38,067 nucleotides of DNA, from the NCBI RefSeq assembly GCF_001690195.1, contig NZ_LZGM01000009.1, forward strand, positions 1-38,067, in the 5' to 3' direction. The notes under the pieces were generated by a model. That model saw only the letters and a list, made by a program, of their open reading frames with translations. It ran no database searches and was not told the DNA's origin. Position 1 is the stretch's first letter; each line of letters opens with the position of its first letter. The stretch is from Gilliamella sp. wkB108. Its GTDB lineage: Bacteria; Pseudomonadota; Gammaproteobacteria; Enterobacterales; Orbaceae. Position numbers and translations under genes: made by a program. Positions 1 through 9,072 of the stretch are shown piece after piece.

Positions 1-737
<737 letters not shown>

Positions 738-867
738 ACAACTCGGAGTTGTTTTGGAGCGCGAAGTAGAGAAAGAAGCAGTTTGTTCCGGATTGGGTTG
801 GTGTGTTGCAGATAGCGGTAAGAAAGCGAACGAACACATTAACGAAGAAAAGAGAGGATACAGAATA
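738..867 (+). other. 23S-5S internal transcribed spacer
   Basis: A 130-base spacer between the 23S 3' end and the 5S 5' end. It carries no tRNA that I can fold. It will be removed during rRNA processing. Confidence 0.8.
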
Positions 868-987
868 TGTCTGGCGGTAATAGCGCGGTGGTCCCACCTG
901 ACCCCATGCCGAACTCAGAAGTGAAACGCCGTAGTGCCGATGGTAGTGTGGGTATTACCCATGTGAGAGTAGGGTGCCGCCAGACTA
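868..987 (+). rRNA. rrf: 5S ribosomal RNA
   Basis: About 120 bases beginning TGTCTGGCGG and ending CCGCCAGACT, so the two ends pair into helix I. The core GTGGTCCCACCTGACCCC and GAACTCAGAAGTGAAACGCC agrees with enteric 5S rRNA. End positions are good to one or two bases. Confidence 0.96.
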
Positions 988-1000
988 ATAAATAAGCGAG

Positions 1001-1028
1001 AGCCCAGCAGAGATGCTGGGCTTTTTTG
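1001..1028 (+). terminator. rRNA operon intrinsic terminator
   Basis: Perfect 9-bp stem AGCCCAGCA (1001-1009) / TGCTGGGCT (1014-1022), loop GAGA, running into a T tract. It starts 14 bases after the 5S gene, so this rRNA operon ends without a distal tRNA. Confidence 0.93.
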
Positions 1029-1512
1029 TATCTGGTGTTTTTTTGTATATAGCGTCTAGTAGGGTATAAATAAAGAACAAAGAAGTATAAATACTCGAAA
1101 TCACTCCACTTATAAAAGTAAGTAGTTACAAGTTAAGCTTATATTGACTGAAATAATGCAAATAATGTTATTATTAACTAAGTGAATAATAAAACTACTC
1201 CTAAAAAAGACATTAACATAGTAAAAGATGAATAGATTAATCGCCTTTAATAAACCATTTAATGTTATCAGCCAATTTTCAATGCATGAAAAATACAAAG
1301 CTTAAATAAGACAAGTAACCCACCACCGACTTTTAAACTCTATCCTTCAAAAGGAGAAGGACTGTAATTAATAAAAAAGCAATTGGAATATTCACAAGGT
1401 TTGCTAAAGAGTAACAACTTAAAAAATATATTATTTTTAATAAAGTGAGATAAAAATAAGATCGTTAATATAGTGTTGTAAGCCCAGATTGTTAACTGGG
1501 CTTTTGGTTATT
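1029..1512. other. AT-rich intergenic region, no gene recognised
   Basis: About 480 bases with no credible coding sequence. The only reading frame of note (minus strand, 1110-1298) is a Phe/Ile/Asn-rich product of AT-rich DNA with no convincing ribosome site. The region ends in a plus-strand terminator-like hairpin (1481-1508, separate entry), so a short plus-strand transcript is possible. Confidence 0.6.
1481..1508 (+). terminator. terminator-like hairpin on the plus strand
   Basis: Stem AGCCCAG (1481-1487) / CTGGGCT (1496-1502), loop ATTGTTAA, followed by TTTTGG and later TTATTTT. The outer stem is the same AGCCCAG/CTGGGCT as in the rRNA terminator 480 bases upstream. On the minus strand the hairpin is not followed by a T tract, so it does not look like the end of the neighbouring minus-strand gene. 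Confidence 0.55.
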
Positions 1513-1869
1513 TTATTGTTGATTTGGTGTTTTATTTTCTGTATTGACTGGGGGAATTGTTGGAGCTGATGTAGGTGGTTGAGTTTTTTGTATTTCTTCT
1601 TTTACTGCCGGAAATTCGGTAATAGAGACATGTAAACTATATTGTTTACCTTTTTCATAAGGGAAGAGAGAGGTGATTTTTTTAATAGTCTCTTCTGGAT
1701 TGTCACTATTAATAGTAATATCTAATAAATTATTTTGGTGATCTAGTTTGGCGTGATGAGTTTTAGCTGCTTCTGATGATGCATTTCCTGCTTGAGTGTG
1801 AGCTGGTTCAGCTGCAAATACAGTTGCACTCAATGTGATAAGAGCTAAAGATAATAATGTTTTCTTCAT
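1513..1869 (-). CDS. small exported protein of unknown function
   Basis: A 118-residue product. I chose the ATG at 1869 because an AGGAAAA ribosome site lies just before it and the protein then begins with a textbook signal peptide (MKK, hydrophobic core, cleavage near VFA-AEP around residues 19-20). An upstream in-frame start would add 22 unlikely residues. The mature part is hydrophilic, with a His/Ala-rich stretch, a central segment that may fold (LLDITINSDNPEETIKKI) and a Pro/Thr/Gln-rich tail. A periplasmic location is inferred. I do not recognise the family. It is a single-gene unit beyond the terminator of the ABC operon. Confidence 0.7.
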   Translation of the reverse strand: MKKTLLSLALITLSATVFAAEPAHTQAGNASSEAAKTHHAKLDHQNNLLDITINSDNPEETIKKITSLFPYEKGKQYSLHVSITEFPAVKEEIQKTQPPTSAPTIPPVNTENKTPNQQ

Positions 1870-2018
1870 TTTATTTTCCTTAAAAAAGTTAAAGTATCGA
1901 TAATTTTGTTTGATACAGAATAAGGCTATAGCCAATATTTATACTACACGATTTTTGTACAAAATGTGATAAAAAAAGGATTGTTAGAAGAAATTAATAG
2001 AAATAGATTGGGATAAAC

Positions 2019-2047
2019 AAGCAATATTTCTGCTCAAAATATTGCTT
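2019..2047 (-). terminator. terminator of the ABC transporter operon
   Basis: Perfect 11-bp stem AAGCAATATTT (2019-2029) / AAATATTGCTT (2037-2047) with a 7-base loop, 12 bases past the ATPase stop codon. Read on the minus strand the stem is followed by GTTTATCC, a modest T tract. Confidence 0.7.
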
Positions 2048-2058
2048 ATTATTTAACT

Positions 2059-2853
2059 TTAGCCTAAAAGTAACGCATCATCTGTTACTTTTTCGCCGCG
2101 TGTTTTTTCAAACATATCTAATAAATCAGTAACTGTTAATTTATCTCGTTGTTCACCAGATACATCAAGTACAACTTGACCCTGATGAAGCATAACCGTT
2201 CTATTACCATATTCTAAAGCTTGTTTCATTGAATGAGTCACCATCATTGTGGTTAAATGATGTTTAGAAACAATTTCATTAGTCAGCTCTAAAACAAATT
2301 GAGCGGTTTTAGGATCGAGAGCAGCGGTATGCTCATCAAGTAATAATATTTTAGACGGTTGTAGTGTTGACATTAATAGGCTAACGGCTTGTCTTTGTCC
2401 ACCAGAAAGTAATCCCATCATATCTGATAATCGGTTCTCTAGTCCTAAATTCAAAGTCGCAAGTTTTTCTTTAAATATTGTTCTGATTTTGCGATTAAGT
2501 GCAGGACATAAAGTAAAACTGTGACCACGATTATAAGCAATAGCTAGATTTTCTTCTATAGTCAGATTTTCACAAGTACCTACCATAGGATCTTGAAATA
2601 CTCTGGCTACCATTCCTGCGCGCTTCCATGCAGGCCAACGAGTCACGTCTTTTTCATTAATCATTACATGTCCAGAGTCAGCAAGCAAATCACCACTAAT
2701 GACATTGAGTAACGAGCTTTTACCTGCCCCATTGCTACCAATAATTGTAACAAACTCTCCTTCACTAATATTGAGATCTAAACCTCTTAATACATGATTT
2801 TCAATCGGGGTACCTTGATTAAAGGTTAATTGTAATTGTCCAACTTTAATCAT
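2059..2853 (-). CDS. ABC transporter ATP-binding protein
   Basis: Energises the ABC uptake system encoded just upstream; a cytoplasmic peripheral subunit of 264 residues. Walker A GSNGAGKSS (about 39-47), a Q-loop in VFQDPM (about 85-90), signature LSGGQRQ (about 149-155), Walker B ILLLDEHTAALD (about 169-180) and the H-loop in VTHSM are all present, so it should be active. The start overlaps the permease stop by 8 bases, which implies translational coupling; GAGGAAG precedes the ATG. By partner type (an integral permease of the branched-chain amino-acid class and ABC_sub_bind binding proteins) it belongs to the TrpXYZ-like systems. The substrate cannot be read from the ATPase. Confidence 0.93.
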   Translation of the reverse strand: MIKVGQLQLTFNQGTPIENHVLRGLDLNISEGEFVTIIGSNGAGKSSLLNVISGDLLADSGHVMINEKDVTRWPAWKRAGMVARVFQDPMVGTCENLTIEENLAIAYNRGHSFTLCPALNRKIRTIFKEKLATLNLGLENRLSDMMGLLSGGQRQAVSLLMSTLQPSKILLLDEHTAALDPKTAQFVLELTNEIVSKHHLTTMMVTHSMKQALEYGNRTVMLHQGQVVLDVSGEQRDKLTVTDLLDMFEKTRGEKVTDDALLLG

Positions 2854-3799
2854 GTTTACTTCCTCTTTTCTTCGAGTATTTTTTCAGTTGCTTAGGTAGA
2901 ACAAGTGCTAGTACGACTAATATTGCAGTAATAAGGTTGAGATCTTCAGTACCAACACCTATTTCTTGTAGAAATTCATTACTTAGCGCAAAAGCAATAA
3001 ATAATCGATATAAAATTGAGCCGAAAATCACCGCAAGCATAATTGCCCATATCCGTTTAGTAGGGAATATACTTTCACCGAGTATGATTGAAGCAAGTCC
3101 GATTACTATGGTCCCAACACCAATTGTAATATCTGCTCCACCTTGAGTTTGTACAAATAGTGAACCACCTAATGCAATTAAACCATTAGAGATTGCCATG
3201 CCTAGAATGGTAATGCCTCCTGTTGGAATGCCTTGAGATTTGGCCATTCGCTGGTTTGTCCCGGTTGCTCTGAGGGCTAGTCCCATTTGAGTATTTAAAA
3301 ATAAATTTAGTAAAAACCAAAAAACAATTACAAACCCTAATACCATAAGAGGTTGAACAAGATATTGGTTACTGTAATCTTCAGCTATAAATGGTGAAAA
3401 AATAGTTTTGGCGTCCAGTAAAGATAAATTAGGTGAACCTGCCATTCTTGGTGTTTCATTCATCAGATAAGGACCAATACCTAATATTCTTAGATTGATA
3501 GAATAGAGTCCTATCATTACGATAATACTGGAAAGTAATTGTAATATATTGAGTTTAACATACAACAACCCAGTAACTGCACCCGCTAAGCATCCCGCTA
3601 ACATACCAAACAGTGTAGCAAGCCAAGGATCAATCCCAATATAAATACATAAACCACAGACAGCCCCACCCAGCGGAAAACTAGCATCGGCAGTTAAATC
3701 AGGAAAATCGAGCAAACGGAAGGAAATAAAAACGCCTAAACTAACCAACGCATAAATAAGTCCAATTCCTAGAGAGCCTAGTAAAAATTCAAACGACAT
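2846..3799 (-). CDS. ABC transporter permease (branched-chain amino-acid permease class)
   Basis: A 317-residue, strongly hydrophobic protein with about eight or nine predicted membrane segments. Features include the N-terminal SFRLLDFPDLTADASFPLGG and GIGTIVIGLASIILGE-type glycine-rich helices, typical of the BPD_transp_2 fold used by LivH and by permeases that pair with ABC_sub_bind binding proteins. It forms the membrane channel of the system and probably homodimerises, because no second permease gene is present. The basic C-terminus (KKYSKKRGSK) should be cytoplasmic. It follows the binding-protein gene after a strong hairpin (3820-3840), which probably lowers its expression relative to the binding protein. 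Confidence 0.92.
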   Translation of the reverse strand: MSFEFLLGSLGIGLIYALVSLGVFISFRLLDFPDLTADASFPLGGAVCGLCIYIGIDPWLATLFGMLAGCLAGAVTGLLYVKLNILQLLSSIIVMIGLYSINLRILGIGPYLMNETPRMAGSPNLSLLDAKTIFSPFIAEDYSNQYLVQPLMVLGFVIVFWFLLNLFLNTQMGLALRATGTNQRMAKSQGIPTGGITILGMAISNGLIALGGSLFVQTQGGADITIGVGTIVIGLASIILGESIFPTKRIWAIMLAVIFGSILYRLFIAFALSNEFLQEIGVGTEDLNLITAILVVLALVLPKQLKKYSKKRGSKHD

Positions 3800-3811
3800 G
3801 AATAAAATCCA

Positions 3812-3840
3812 TTAAAAATAACCGCCAAAAATTGGCGGTT
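3812..3840 (-). terminator. intra-operon hairpin / partial terminator between binding protein and permease
   Basis: Perfect 9-bp stem AACCGCCAA (3820-3828) / TTGGCGGTT (3832-3840), loop of three bases. On the minus strand it is followed by ATTTTTAATGG, a fair T tract. It sits in the 62-base gap between the binding-protein stop and the permease start. Such hairpins are known to protect the upstream mRNA and attenuate downstream genes in binding-protein operons. Confidence 0.75.
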
Positions 3841-3861
3841 TAGTTATACAAAGAGAAGTAA

Positions 3862-4839
3862 TTATTTATCGACAATTTTTGCTGCTGATTTTAACACATC
3901 ATCAGATAATGTAACCCCTTGGCGTTCAGCAGCTTTTGTACTAATAGTTAACTGAGTAATGTTACCGACTTGTGGTGGAATATCACCTGGTTTTTCACCA
4001 TTGAGTATACGGATAACGATTTTACCCGCTTGTCGGCCAAGATCATAATAACTCATACCTAAAGCTGCAATAGCACCTCGCTCAGCTGAATCGGGATCAG
4101 ATGCAAGAAGAGGAATTTTACTTTCATTGGCAACTTTTGCTAAAGCTTCATAAGCTGAGACAACATTATTATCGGTAGTGGTATAGATTAAATCAACTTT
4201 ACCATTTAAGCTTCGAGCCGCAGTCGAGATGTCAGAAGTACGTTGTGCTGGAGCTGCAATAATTTTCATTCCTCTTTTTTCAAGAGCGGTTTGTAATTCT
4301 TTGAGAACAATAGTTGAATTGACTTCACTCGGACTATAAACATAACCAATGTTCTTAGCATTAGATTTTAATTTTAACATCATATCAATTTGTGTTTCTA
4401 ATGGTAACAGATCAGAAACGCCTGTAACATTCGTTTTTGATGCTTCCCAACTAGGTGTCAACTTAGCTACAACTGGATCTGTAACCGCAGTAAAAACGAT
4501 TGGGATAGTTTTTGTTGTAGCCACTAAAGCTTGTGAACTAGGTGTTGCGATACCGACGATAACATCGGGTTTACTTGCAACAAACTGTTTTGCTATTTGC
4601 GCGGCATTGGCGCTACTTCCTTGCGCACTCTTAAATTGTAATTTCAAATTTTCACCGGCAATATAACCATTGTCTTTTAACTCATCTTCTACACCTTTAC
4701 GCACATTATCTAAAGCTGGATGTTCAACAATTGCGGTAATGGCAACAAATTTCTGTTCAGCTTTTTGATCTGCTGATGATGAAAAAGCTATGACTGATAA
4801 ACCCAGTAACATAGCTATTTTTATAATAGATTTACGCAT
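3862..4839 (-). CDS. ABC transporter substrate-binding protein (ABC_sub_bind / TrpX-like), copy 1
   Basis: A 325-residue exported protein. The first 23 or so residues (MRKSIIKIAMLLGLSVIAFSSSA) are a signal peptide without a lipobox. The rest has the features of the ABC_sub_bind family: VAITAIVEHPALD near the N-terminus, SKPDVIVGIATPSSQA, GYVYSPSEVNS, YTTTDNNVVSAYEA and SYYDLGRQAG. Two alpha/beta lobes should bind the ligand in the periplasm. Members with known ligands bind aromatic amino acids (TrpX), but the ligand here is unproven. AGAGGT precedes the ATG. It is the first gene of the unit with the permease and ATPase and is paralogous to the gene at 5172-6131. Confidence 0.93.
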   Translation of the reverse strand: MRKSIIKIAMLLGLSVIAFSSSADQKAEQKFVAITAIVEHPALDNVRKGVEDELKDNGYIAGENLKLQFKSAQGSSANAAQIAKQFVASKPDVIVGIATPSSQALVATTKTIPIVFTAVTDPVVAKLTPSWEASKTNVTGVSDLLPLETQIDMMLKLKSNAKNIGYVYSPSEVNSTIVLKELQTALEKRGMKIIAAPAQRTSDISTAARSLNGKVDLIYTTTDNNVVSAYEALAKVANESKIPLLASDPDSAERGAIAALGMSYYDLGRQAGKIVIRILNGEKPGDIPPQVGNITQLTISTKAAERQGVTLSDDVLKSAAKIVDK

Positions 4840-5171
4840 ATTGGTACCTCTGTAATAATTTTTTTACAACCAAGCTAAATATGCTTTTACTATAAAGCAT
4901 ATTTGTGTAATTTTCTAGAGTAAAAAATGACGAAGGTGTAAATTTTAAATTACATTTTAATGGTTATGTTAATTTAAATAGCTTTAAAATTATCTTTTCA
5001 CCAACAGGGAATATTATCCATTATAGTTCACTGTAGAAAACTAACTAAATTATAGAAAATCAGGTATTATTCTATTTTAAAAAGGAATACTAAATGTATT
5101 CACTTTGCCCACACAATAGTGAGCAAAATGATATTAATTTAACCATTATCAATTCTAAAATAAAGTTAAGA
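4840..5171. other. intergenic region between the two binding-protein genes
   Basis: About 330 AT-rich bases with no gene. It should hold the promoter of the copy 1-permease-ATPase unit (minus strand). An imperfect hairpin at 5103-5127 (TTTGC..CAC / GTG..GCAAA, one mismatch) lies just after the copy 2 stop but has no T tract after it on the minus strand, so I do not call it a terminator. Confidence 0.55.
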
Positions 5172-6131
5172 TTATTGACCGATAACTTTATATGCTGACT
5201 GGATAATTTCTGGAGATAATGTTACTCCTTGTTTTTTAGCTGCATCCACATTCAGAACTAAACGTAGTGTTTGCCCAATTTCAGGTTTAATGTCTCCGGG
5301 TTTTTCCCCTTTTAAAATACGTACCACTAACTTACCTGATTGACGACCTACATCGTAATAACTCATGCCATATGCCGCAACCGCTCCACGTTCAATCGCA
5401 TCAGGAAAAGAGGCTAACAAAGGAATTTTGTTTTCATTAGCAAATTTTACTAATGATTCATAAGCAGATACTACATTATTATCAGTAGTGGTATAGATCA
5501 AATCAACCTTACCTTTCAAAGTATTTGCCGCAGTTGAAATATCAGCGGTACGTTGTGCCGGTACTGCGAAAAAAGCAATATTTTGTTCTGCCAGTAAAGT
5601 TTGCAGGCTTTTTAGTACTACCGTAGAGTTAATCTCATTAGGGCTGTAAATATAACCTACTGATTTCACATTTGGGACAATCTTTTTCATAAACTCAATT
5701 TGCGGTCCGGTTTCTTGCTGATCGGAAACGCCAGTAATATTGGTGCCAGACGGTTCCCAATTTTTAATTAATTTGGCGGCAATAGGATCGGTGATTCCTG
5801 CAAAAACTAAAGGGATCTGCTTGGTAGCCGCTGCAGTTGCTTGGGCGCTTGGTGTTGCAATAGCTACAATTACATCTGGTTTAGCTGCAACAAATTGCCT
5901 GGCAATTTGAGCTGCTGTTGCACTACTACCTTGCGCACTTTTATACTGCACATTTAAATCATCATTTAATCTATAACCATTCTCAATCAATTCATCTTTT
6001 ACACCATCACGGATTTGATCTAAAGATGGATGCTCAACGATAGCGGTAATCGCAACATTCTTAGTCGTATCAGCTAAAGTAATAAATGGAAAAAGTAATA
6101 ATATTGTTAGCAAAAAGCCATAACGTTTCAT
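5172..6131 (-). CDS. ABC transporter substrate-binding protein (ABC_sub_bind / TrpX-like), copy 2
   Basis: A 319-residue exported protein, clearly paralogous to the product of 3862-4839 over its whole length. They share ITAIVEHP, QYKSAQGSSATAAQIARQFVA-like and YTTTDNNVVSAYE segments. The signal peptide is MKRYGFLLTILLLFPFITLA, with cleavage near residue 20. It probably feeds the same permease with a related or identical ligand. The 332-base gap to copy 1 suggests separate promoters, so the two binding proteins may be expressed under different conditions. The ribosome site (GAGTG) is weaker than that of copy 1. Confidence 0.92.
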   Translation of the reverse strand: MKRYGFLLTILLLFPFITLADTTKNVAITAIVEHPSLDQIRDGVKDELIENGYRLNDDLNVQYKSAQGSSATAAQIARQFVAAKPDVIVAIATPSAQATAAATKQIPLVFAGITDPIAAKLIKNWEPSGTNITGVSDQQETGPQIEFMKKIVPNVKSVGYIYSPNEINSTVVLKSLQTLLAEQNIAFFAVPAQRTADISTAANTLKGKVDLIYTTTDNNVVSAYESLVKFANENKIPLLASFPDAIERGAVAAYGMSYYDVGRQSGKLVVRILKGEKPGDIKPEIGQTLRLVLNVDAAKKQGVTLSPEIIQSAYKVIGQ

Positions 6132-6365
6132 ATAAACACACTCGCAAACTAGTACAATAGTTCCATTCTAACGTTATAAAATAAAAATGTTAAGTTGTAT
6201 TTTTGTTTTATTGAAAATTATTTTAAAGTTAAGCTTCATTGGAAAAATTATAGATAGGTTAAAAAGTTGCAGAAATGGGATATGTTTGAGTTATTCGCTT
6301 TATCACTCAAATATAGGTAAAGACCTTTTACTTAAAGCATAATTTGATTTAACTGCTTTTCTTCT

Positions 6366-7271
6366 TTAGGCAAAAACAAAAGGATTAATGCCACTTTTAG
6401 CAAAACCTTCTTCTTCAGTTTTCATATCCAAAATAAGGGAGGCAATATCATCTGCAATCACTTCAATGTGAGGATCTTTATCTTGATCTAAGATTTTTAA
6501 GTAGCTACAACAAGCTTCACAACATTCTGTTTTAGTTGCAGAAAGTTCATTATCTAAAGAAAAATATTGAATATCTTTCATATTATCACAACTGGTACAT
6601 TTTACGCGAGGAACATACCATTCACTTTCACATAAGCTACAATGTAAATAACGTAAACCAACATTGTTGCCTAATTGAATGACGCTTGCAACAGGCATAC
6701 TACTACAAACCGGGCAATACCAATGTTTATTGGTATTTTCGGCGATAGCTTTACCTTTAATTTGGCTAGCAAGTTGGCTGTAATAAACGGATAGCGCAGA
6801 CCAGATAAACACTGATTCATTACCTTCCACCAGTTCAAATTCACCTTTAAGTAAATATATGGCTTTATTTTGCAATTGTTCAACACTATTTTGTTGAAGC
6901 TGTTCAATAACCTGTTTGATTTGCAAAGTTGTAGTTGGAAATGTATCTAAAATAGTTGCTAAGTAATCTTGCCATGAATTTGTCAGAGGAAAATTATTGA
7001 TACTTAACGGTGGTTGATCATTGTTTAATATATTGGTCAGATCTACAGTGATAGGCTTTTGTTTAACAATATTAGCTTGTTGTTCGGCAATAGTGGCACA
7101 GAAATTTAAGTAATCACTAAACGTACTCTCTTTTGCTAAAAATCGCAAACGTTCGGCTCTATGAATGTAAAGGGTTTTTGGTGAAGGATAAAATAATAAA
7201 GGAATTTGTCTAATAACTGAATTTACAGTTTGTTGTTCAAGTTGTTCTTGTGGAATGATTTTAATGCCCAT
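6366..7271 (-). CDS. fdhE: formate dehydrogenase accessory protein FdhE
   Basis: A 301-residue cytoplasmic, iron-binding rubredoxin-like protein needed for maturation of the respiratory formate dehydrogenases. The start at 7271 (MGIKIIPQE) lines up with E. coli FdhE (MSIRIIPQ); an in-frame extension of 16 residues to 7319 would run into the hairpin region and is unlikely. The four CxxC motifs of the family are present in order: CPVCSSMP, CSLCESEW, CTSCDNM and CEACCSYL. The C-terminal SGINPFVFA matches the E. coli tail (SSINPFLF). It lies directly downstream of the three structural genes, as in E. coli fdoGHI-fdhE, but after a terminator-like hairpin. Confidence 0.95.
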   Translation of the reverse strand: MGIKIIPQEQLEQQTVNSVIRQIPLLFYPSPKTLYIHRAERLRFLAKESTFSDYLNFCATIAEQQANIVKQKPITVDLTNILNNDQPPLSINNFPLTNSWQDYLATILDTFPTTTLQIKQVIEQLQQNSVEQLQNKAIYLLKGEFELVEGNESVFIWSALSVYYSQLASQIKGKAIAENTNKHWYCPVCSSMPVASVIQLGNNVGLRYLHCSLCESEWYVPRVKCTSCDNMKDIQYFSLDNELSATKTECCEACCSYLKILDQDKDPHIEVIADDIASLILDMKTEEEGFAKSGINPFVFA

Positions 7272-7317
7272 AGTTAAATTCCTACTCGTTATTATTCTTT
7301 TTATCCTTAATCTTTCC

Positions 7318-7361
7318 ATTTCAAAAATTAATTCCGCTGAGGTTTATCAACGGAATTAATT
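7318..7361 (-). terminator. terminator/attenuator between fdoI and fdhE
   Basis: Stem AATTAATTCCG (7326-7336) / CGGAATTAATT (7351-7361) with further TGA/TCA pairing inside. On the minus strand it continues into TTTGAAA, so the ascending arm plus tail give a T-rich end. It lies 22 bases after the gamma-subunit stop and before fdhE, and would reduce read-through into fdhE. Confidence 0.75.
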
Positions 7362-7383
7362 ATTTTATACAGAAAGTTTTTTA

Positions 7384-8088
7384 TTATGCTGGTTTGTGTT
7401 CTATTTCGGTTGATTTGGTTTTAGATTCCACAGTCGCATTCGCATTTGCATTGAGTTCGTTTTGATAAACTTTTTCCATCTCTTGCTCATACCATGACGA
7501 ATGGTTTTTACGCGCCCATGCACGGGATACATAACCTGTTATCATGCCTTTAATTGAGCCTTTAACCCAAATAGCCATATAGGCATGCCCAATAACTAGC
7601 AAGATCAACCCAATTGCCGCTAAAGAGTGAAAAAATATTGCAATTCGAACAACTTGGACAGGAAAATAATCCGAAACATATCTACGCCACATGATCATAC
7701 CAGAGAAGAACAGCACAGATATTAACCCCATAATGCACCAGAATAAAAACTTCTGTCCAACATTATACTTACCAATCGGAATACCTTCTTCTTTCCCCAT
7801 AATCACTTTTTTAAAGTTTTTAAGCCATAAAATATCATTTTTATTAGGAATATTATGATGAGCGAGTTTCAAAAACATAAACATCAACATCACAAACACA
7901 ATACAACCGAGAATCGGATGTAATACTCTAACTAATTGTGGTGTTCCCAATACTAACCCAAACAATTTCATGGACGGAAAGAATAAAGATAAGCCTGAAA
8001 GTGCAGTTAAAATAAACAGACATACCATACACCAATGGCAGAAGCGAACTATAAGAGGTGTTCTTAAAATCATCCCTTTCTTATTCAT
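7384..8088 (-). CDS. fdoI: formate dehydrogenase cytochrome b556 (gamma) subunit
   Basis: A 234-residue inner-membrane diheme cytochrome that passes electrons from the beta subunit to quinone. It has four membrane segments. Candidate heme ligands are His18 (RFCHW), His57 (VLHP), His154 (FFHS) and His168 (GHAYMA), matching E. coli FdnI positions within one residue. The [10 protein letters not shown] motif and the basic loop after the last helix are conserved. It is about 17 residues longer than E. coli FdnI, through a hydrophilic C-terminal tail. Its start overlaps the beta-subunit stop by 8 bases. FdoI and FdnI cannot be told apart from this sequence; the symbol is chosen by synteny with fdhE. 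Confidence 0.94.
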   Translation of the reverse strand: MNKKGMILRTPLIVRFCHWCMVCLFILTALSGLSLFFPSMKLFGLVLGTPQLVRVLHPILGCIVFVMLMFMFLKLAHHNIPNKNDILWLKNFKKVIMGKEEGIPIGKYNVGQKFLFWCIMGLISVLFFSGMIMWRRYVSDYFPVQVVRIAIFFHSLAAIGLILLVIGHAYMAIWVKGSIKGMITGYVSRAWARKNHSSWYEQEMEKVYQNELNANANATVESKTKSTEIEHKPA

Positions 8089-9055
8089 GACGATTCTCCT
8101 GTTGTGATGAACTTGAGGTATTTTTACGACCGAAAATCGGCAAACCTAACCGTTTTCGAGCCTGCTGATCAGCTTCTTGCTCATGCTCAATATCTTCATC
8201 ATCTACTTCGATTGCGCCAACGCCCATATAATGGAAGAGTAAACCAGCAAATGTGGCGACAAACGCAGCTGCGGAAAGTGGCTTCCAAGCACCTTTCCAG
8301 AATTTAACTATTTCGCTAATATGCGGATCTTTTGGCAAACCATGATAAAGTTCAGGTTGATCAGCATGGTGGAGTACATACATAACATGAGTGCCTCCAA
8401 CGCCTTGCGGATCATAAAGCCCTGCATGTTCAAAACCCCGTTTTTTCAAATCAACGATTCGATGCTCAGCATGACGAATCATATCTTGCTTAGTACCAAA
8501 ATGAATTGCGCCAGTTGGACACGTTTTTACACAAGCAGGCTCTTGACCAACAGCGACACGATCGACACATAAAGTACATTTATAAGAGTGATTATCTTCT
8601 TTACTTACTCGAGGAATATTAAATGGACAACCGGCAATACAGTAACCGCAACCGATACAATGCTCTGACTGGAAATCCACAATACCATTAGCATATTGAA
8701 TAATTGCGCCTTCGGAAGGGCATGCTTTCAAGCAACCGGGATCGGCACAGTGCATACAACCATCTTTACGAATAAGCCATTCAAATTTACCATTAACCTC
8801 AACTTCGGAATATCGCATCACTGTCCATGCTTTAGGCTCTAAATCAGCCGGATTATCATAAACACCGACAGTATGACCGATTTCGGCACGAAGATCGTTC
8901 CACTCGCTACAAGCCACCTGACATGCTTTACAACCGATACACGTGGTAACATCAATTAGCTTTGCTACTTCTTGCTGATAATCTCTTGCTCGTGGCGCTG
9001 GCGTTAACGAATTTGTTGCAGAGCGACGGATAATATCTTGTGTTTGTAATGACAT
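8081..9055 (-). CDS. fdoH: formate dehydrogenase iron-sulfur (beta) subunit
   Basis: A 324-residue electron-transfer subunit that relays electrons through four [4Fe-4S] clusters from the alpha subunit to the cytochrome. The four cysteine clusters are visible: [38 protein letters not shown] and CTLCVDR...CVKTCP. A single C-terminal membrane helix (about [19 protein letters not shown]) anchors it. It is longer than E. coli FdnH (294) because of an acidic, then Ser/Gln-rich tail after the anchor. A strong AAGGAGGTT lies just before the ATG, 17 bases after the alpha-subunit stop. Confidence 0.95.
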   Translation of the reverse strand: MSLQTQDIIRRSATNSLTPAPRARDYQQEVAKLIDVTTCIGCKACQVACSEWNDLRAEIGHTVGVYDNPADLEPKAWTVMRYSEVEVNGKFEWLIRKDGCMHCADPGCLKACPSEGAIIQYANGIVDFQSEHCIGCGYCIAGCPFNIPRVSKEDNHSYKCTLCVDRVAVGQEPACVKTCPTGAIHFGTKQDMIRHAEHRIVDLKKRGFEHAGLYDPQGVGGTHVMYVLHHADQPELYHGLPKDPHISEIVKFWKGAWKPLSAAAFVATFAGLLFHYMGVGAIEVDDEDIEHEQEADQQARKRLGLPIFGRKNTSSSSQQENRHE

Positions 9056-9072
9056 AATTTAACCTCCTTTTC

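Noticed and set aside
1110-1298. 62-codon minus-strand frame in the rRNA-distal gap
   Set aside because: Composition (Ile/Asn/Phe/Leu) is what AT-rich noncoding DNA gives; there is no good ribosome site and no recognisable motif.
5103-5127. Terminator after binding-protein copy 2
   Set aside because: The hairpin has a mismatch and no T tract on the minus strand.
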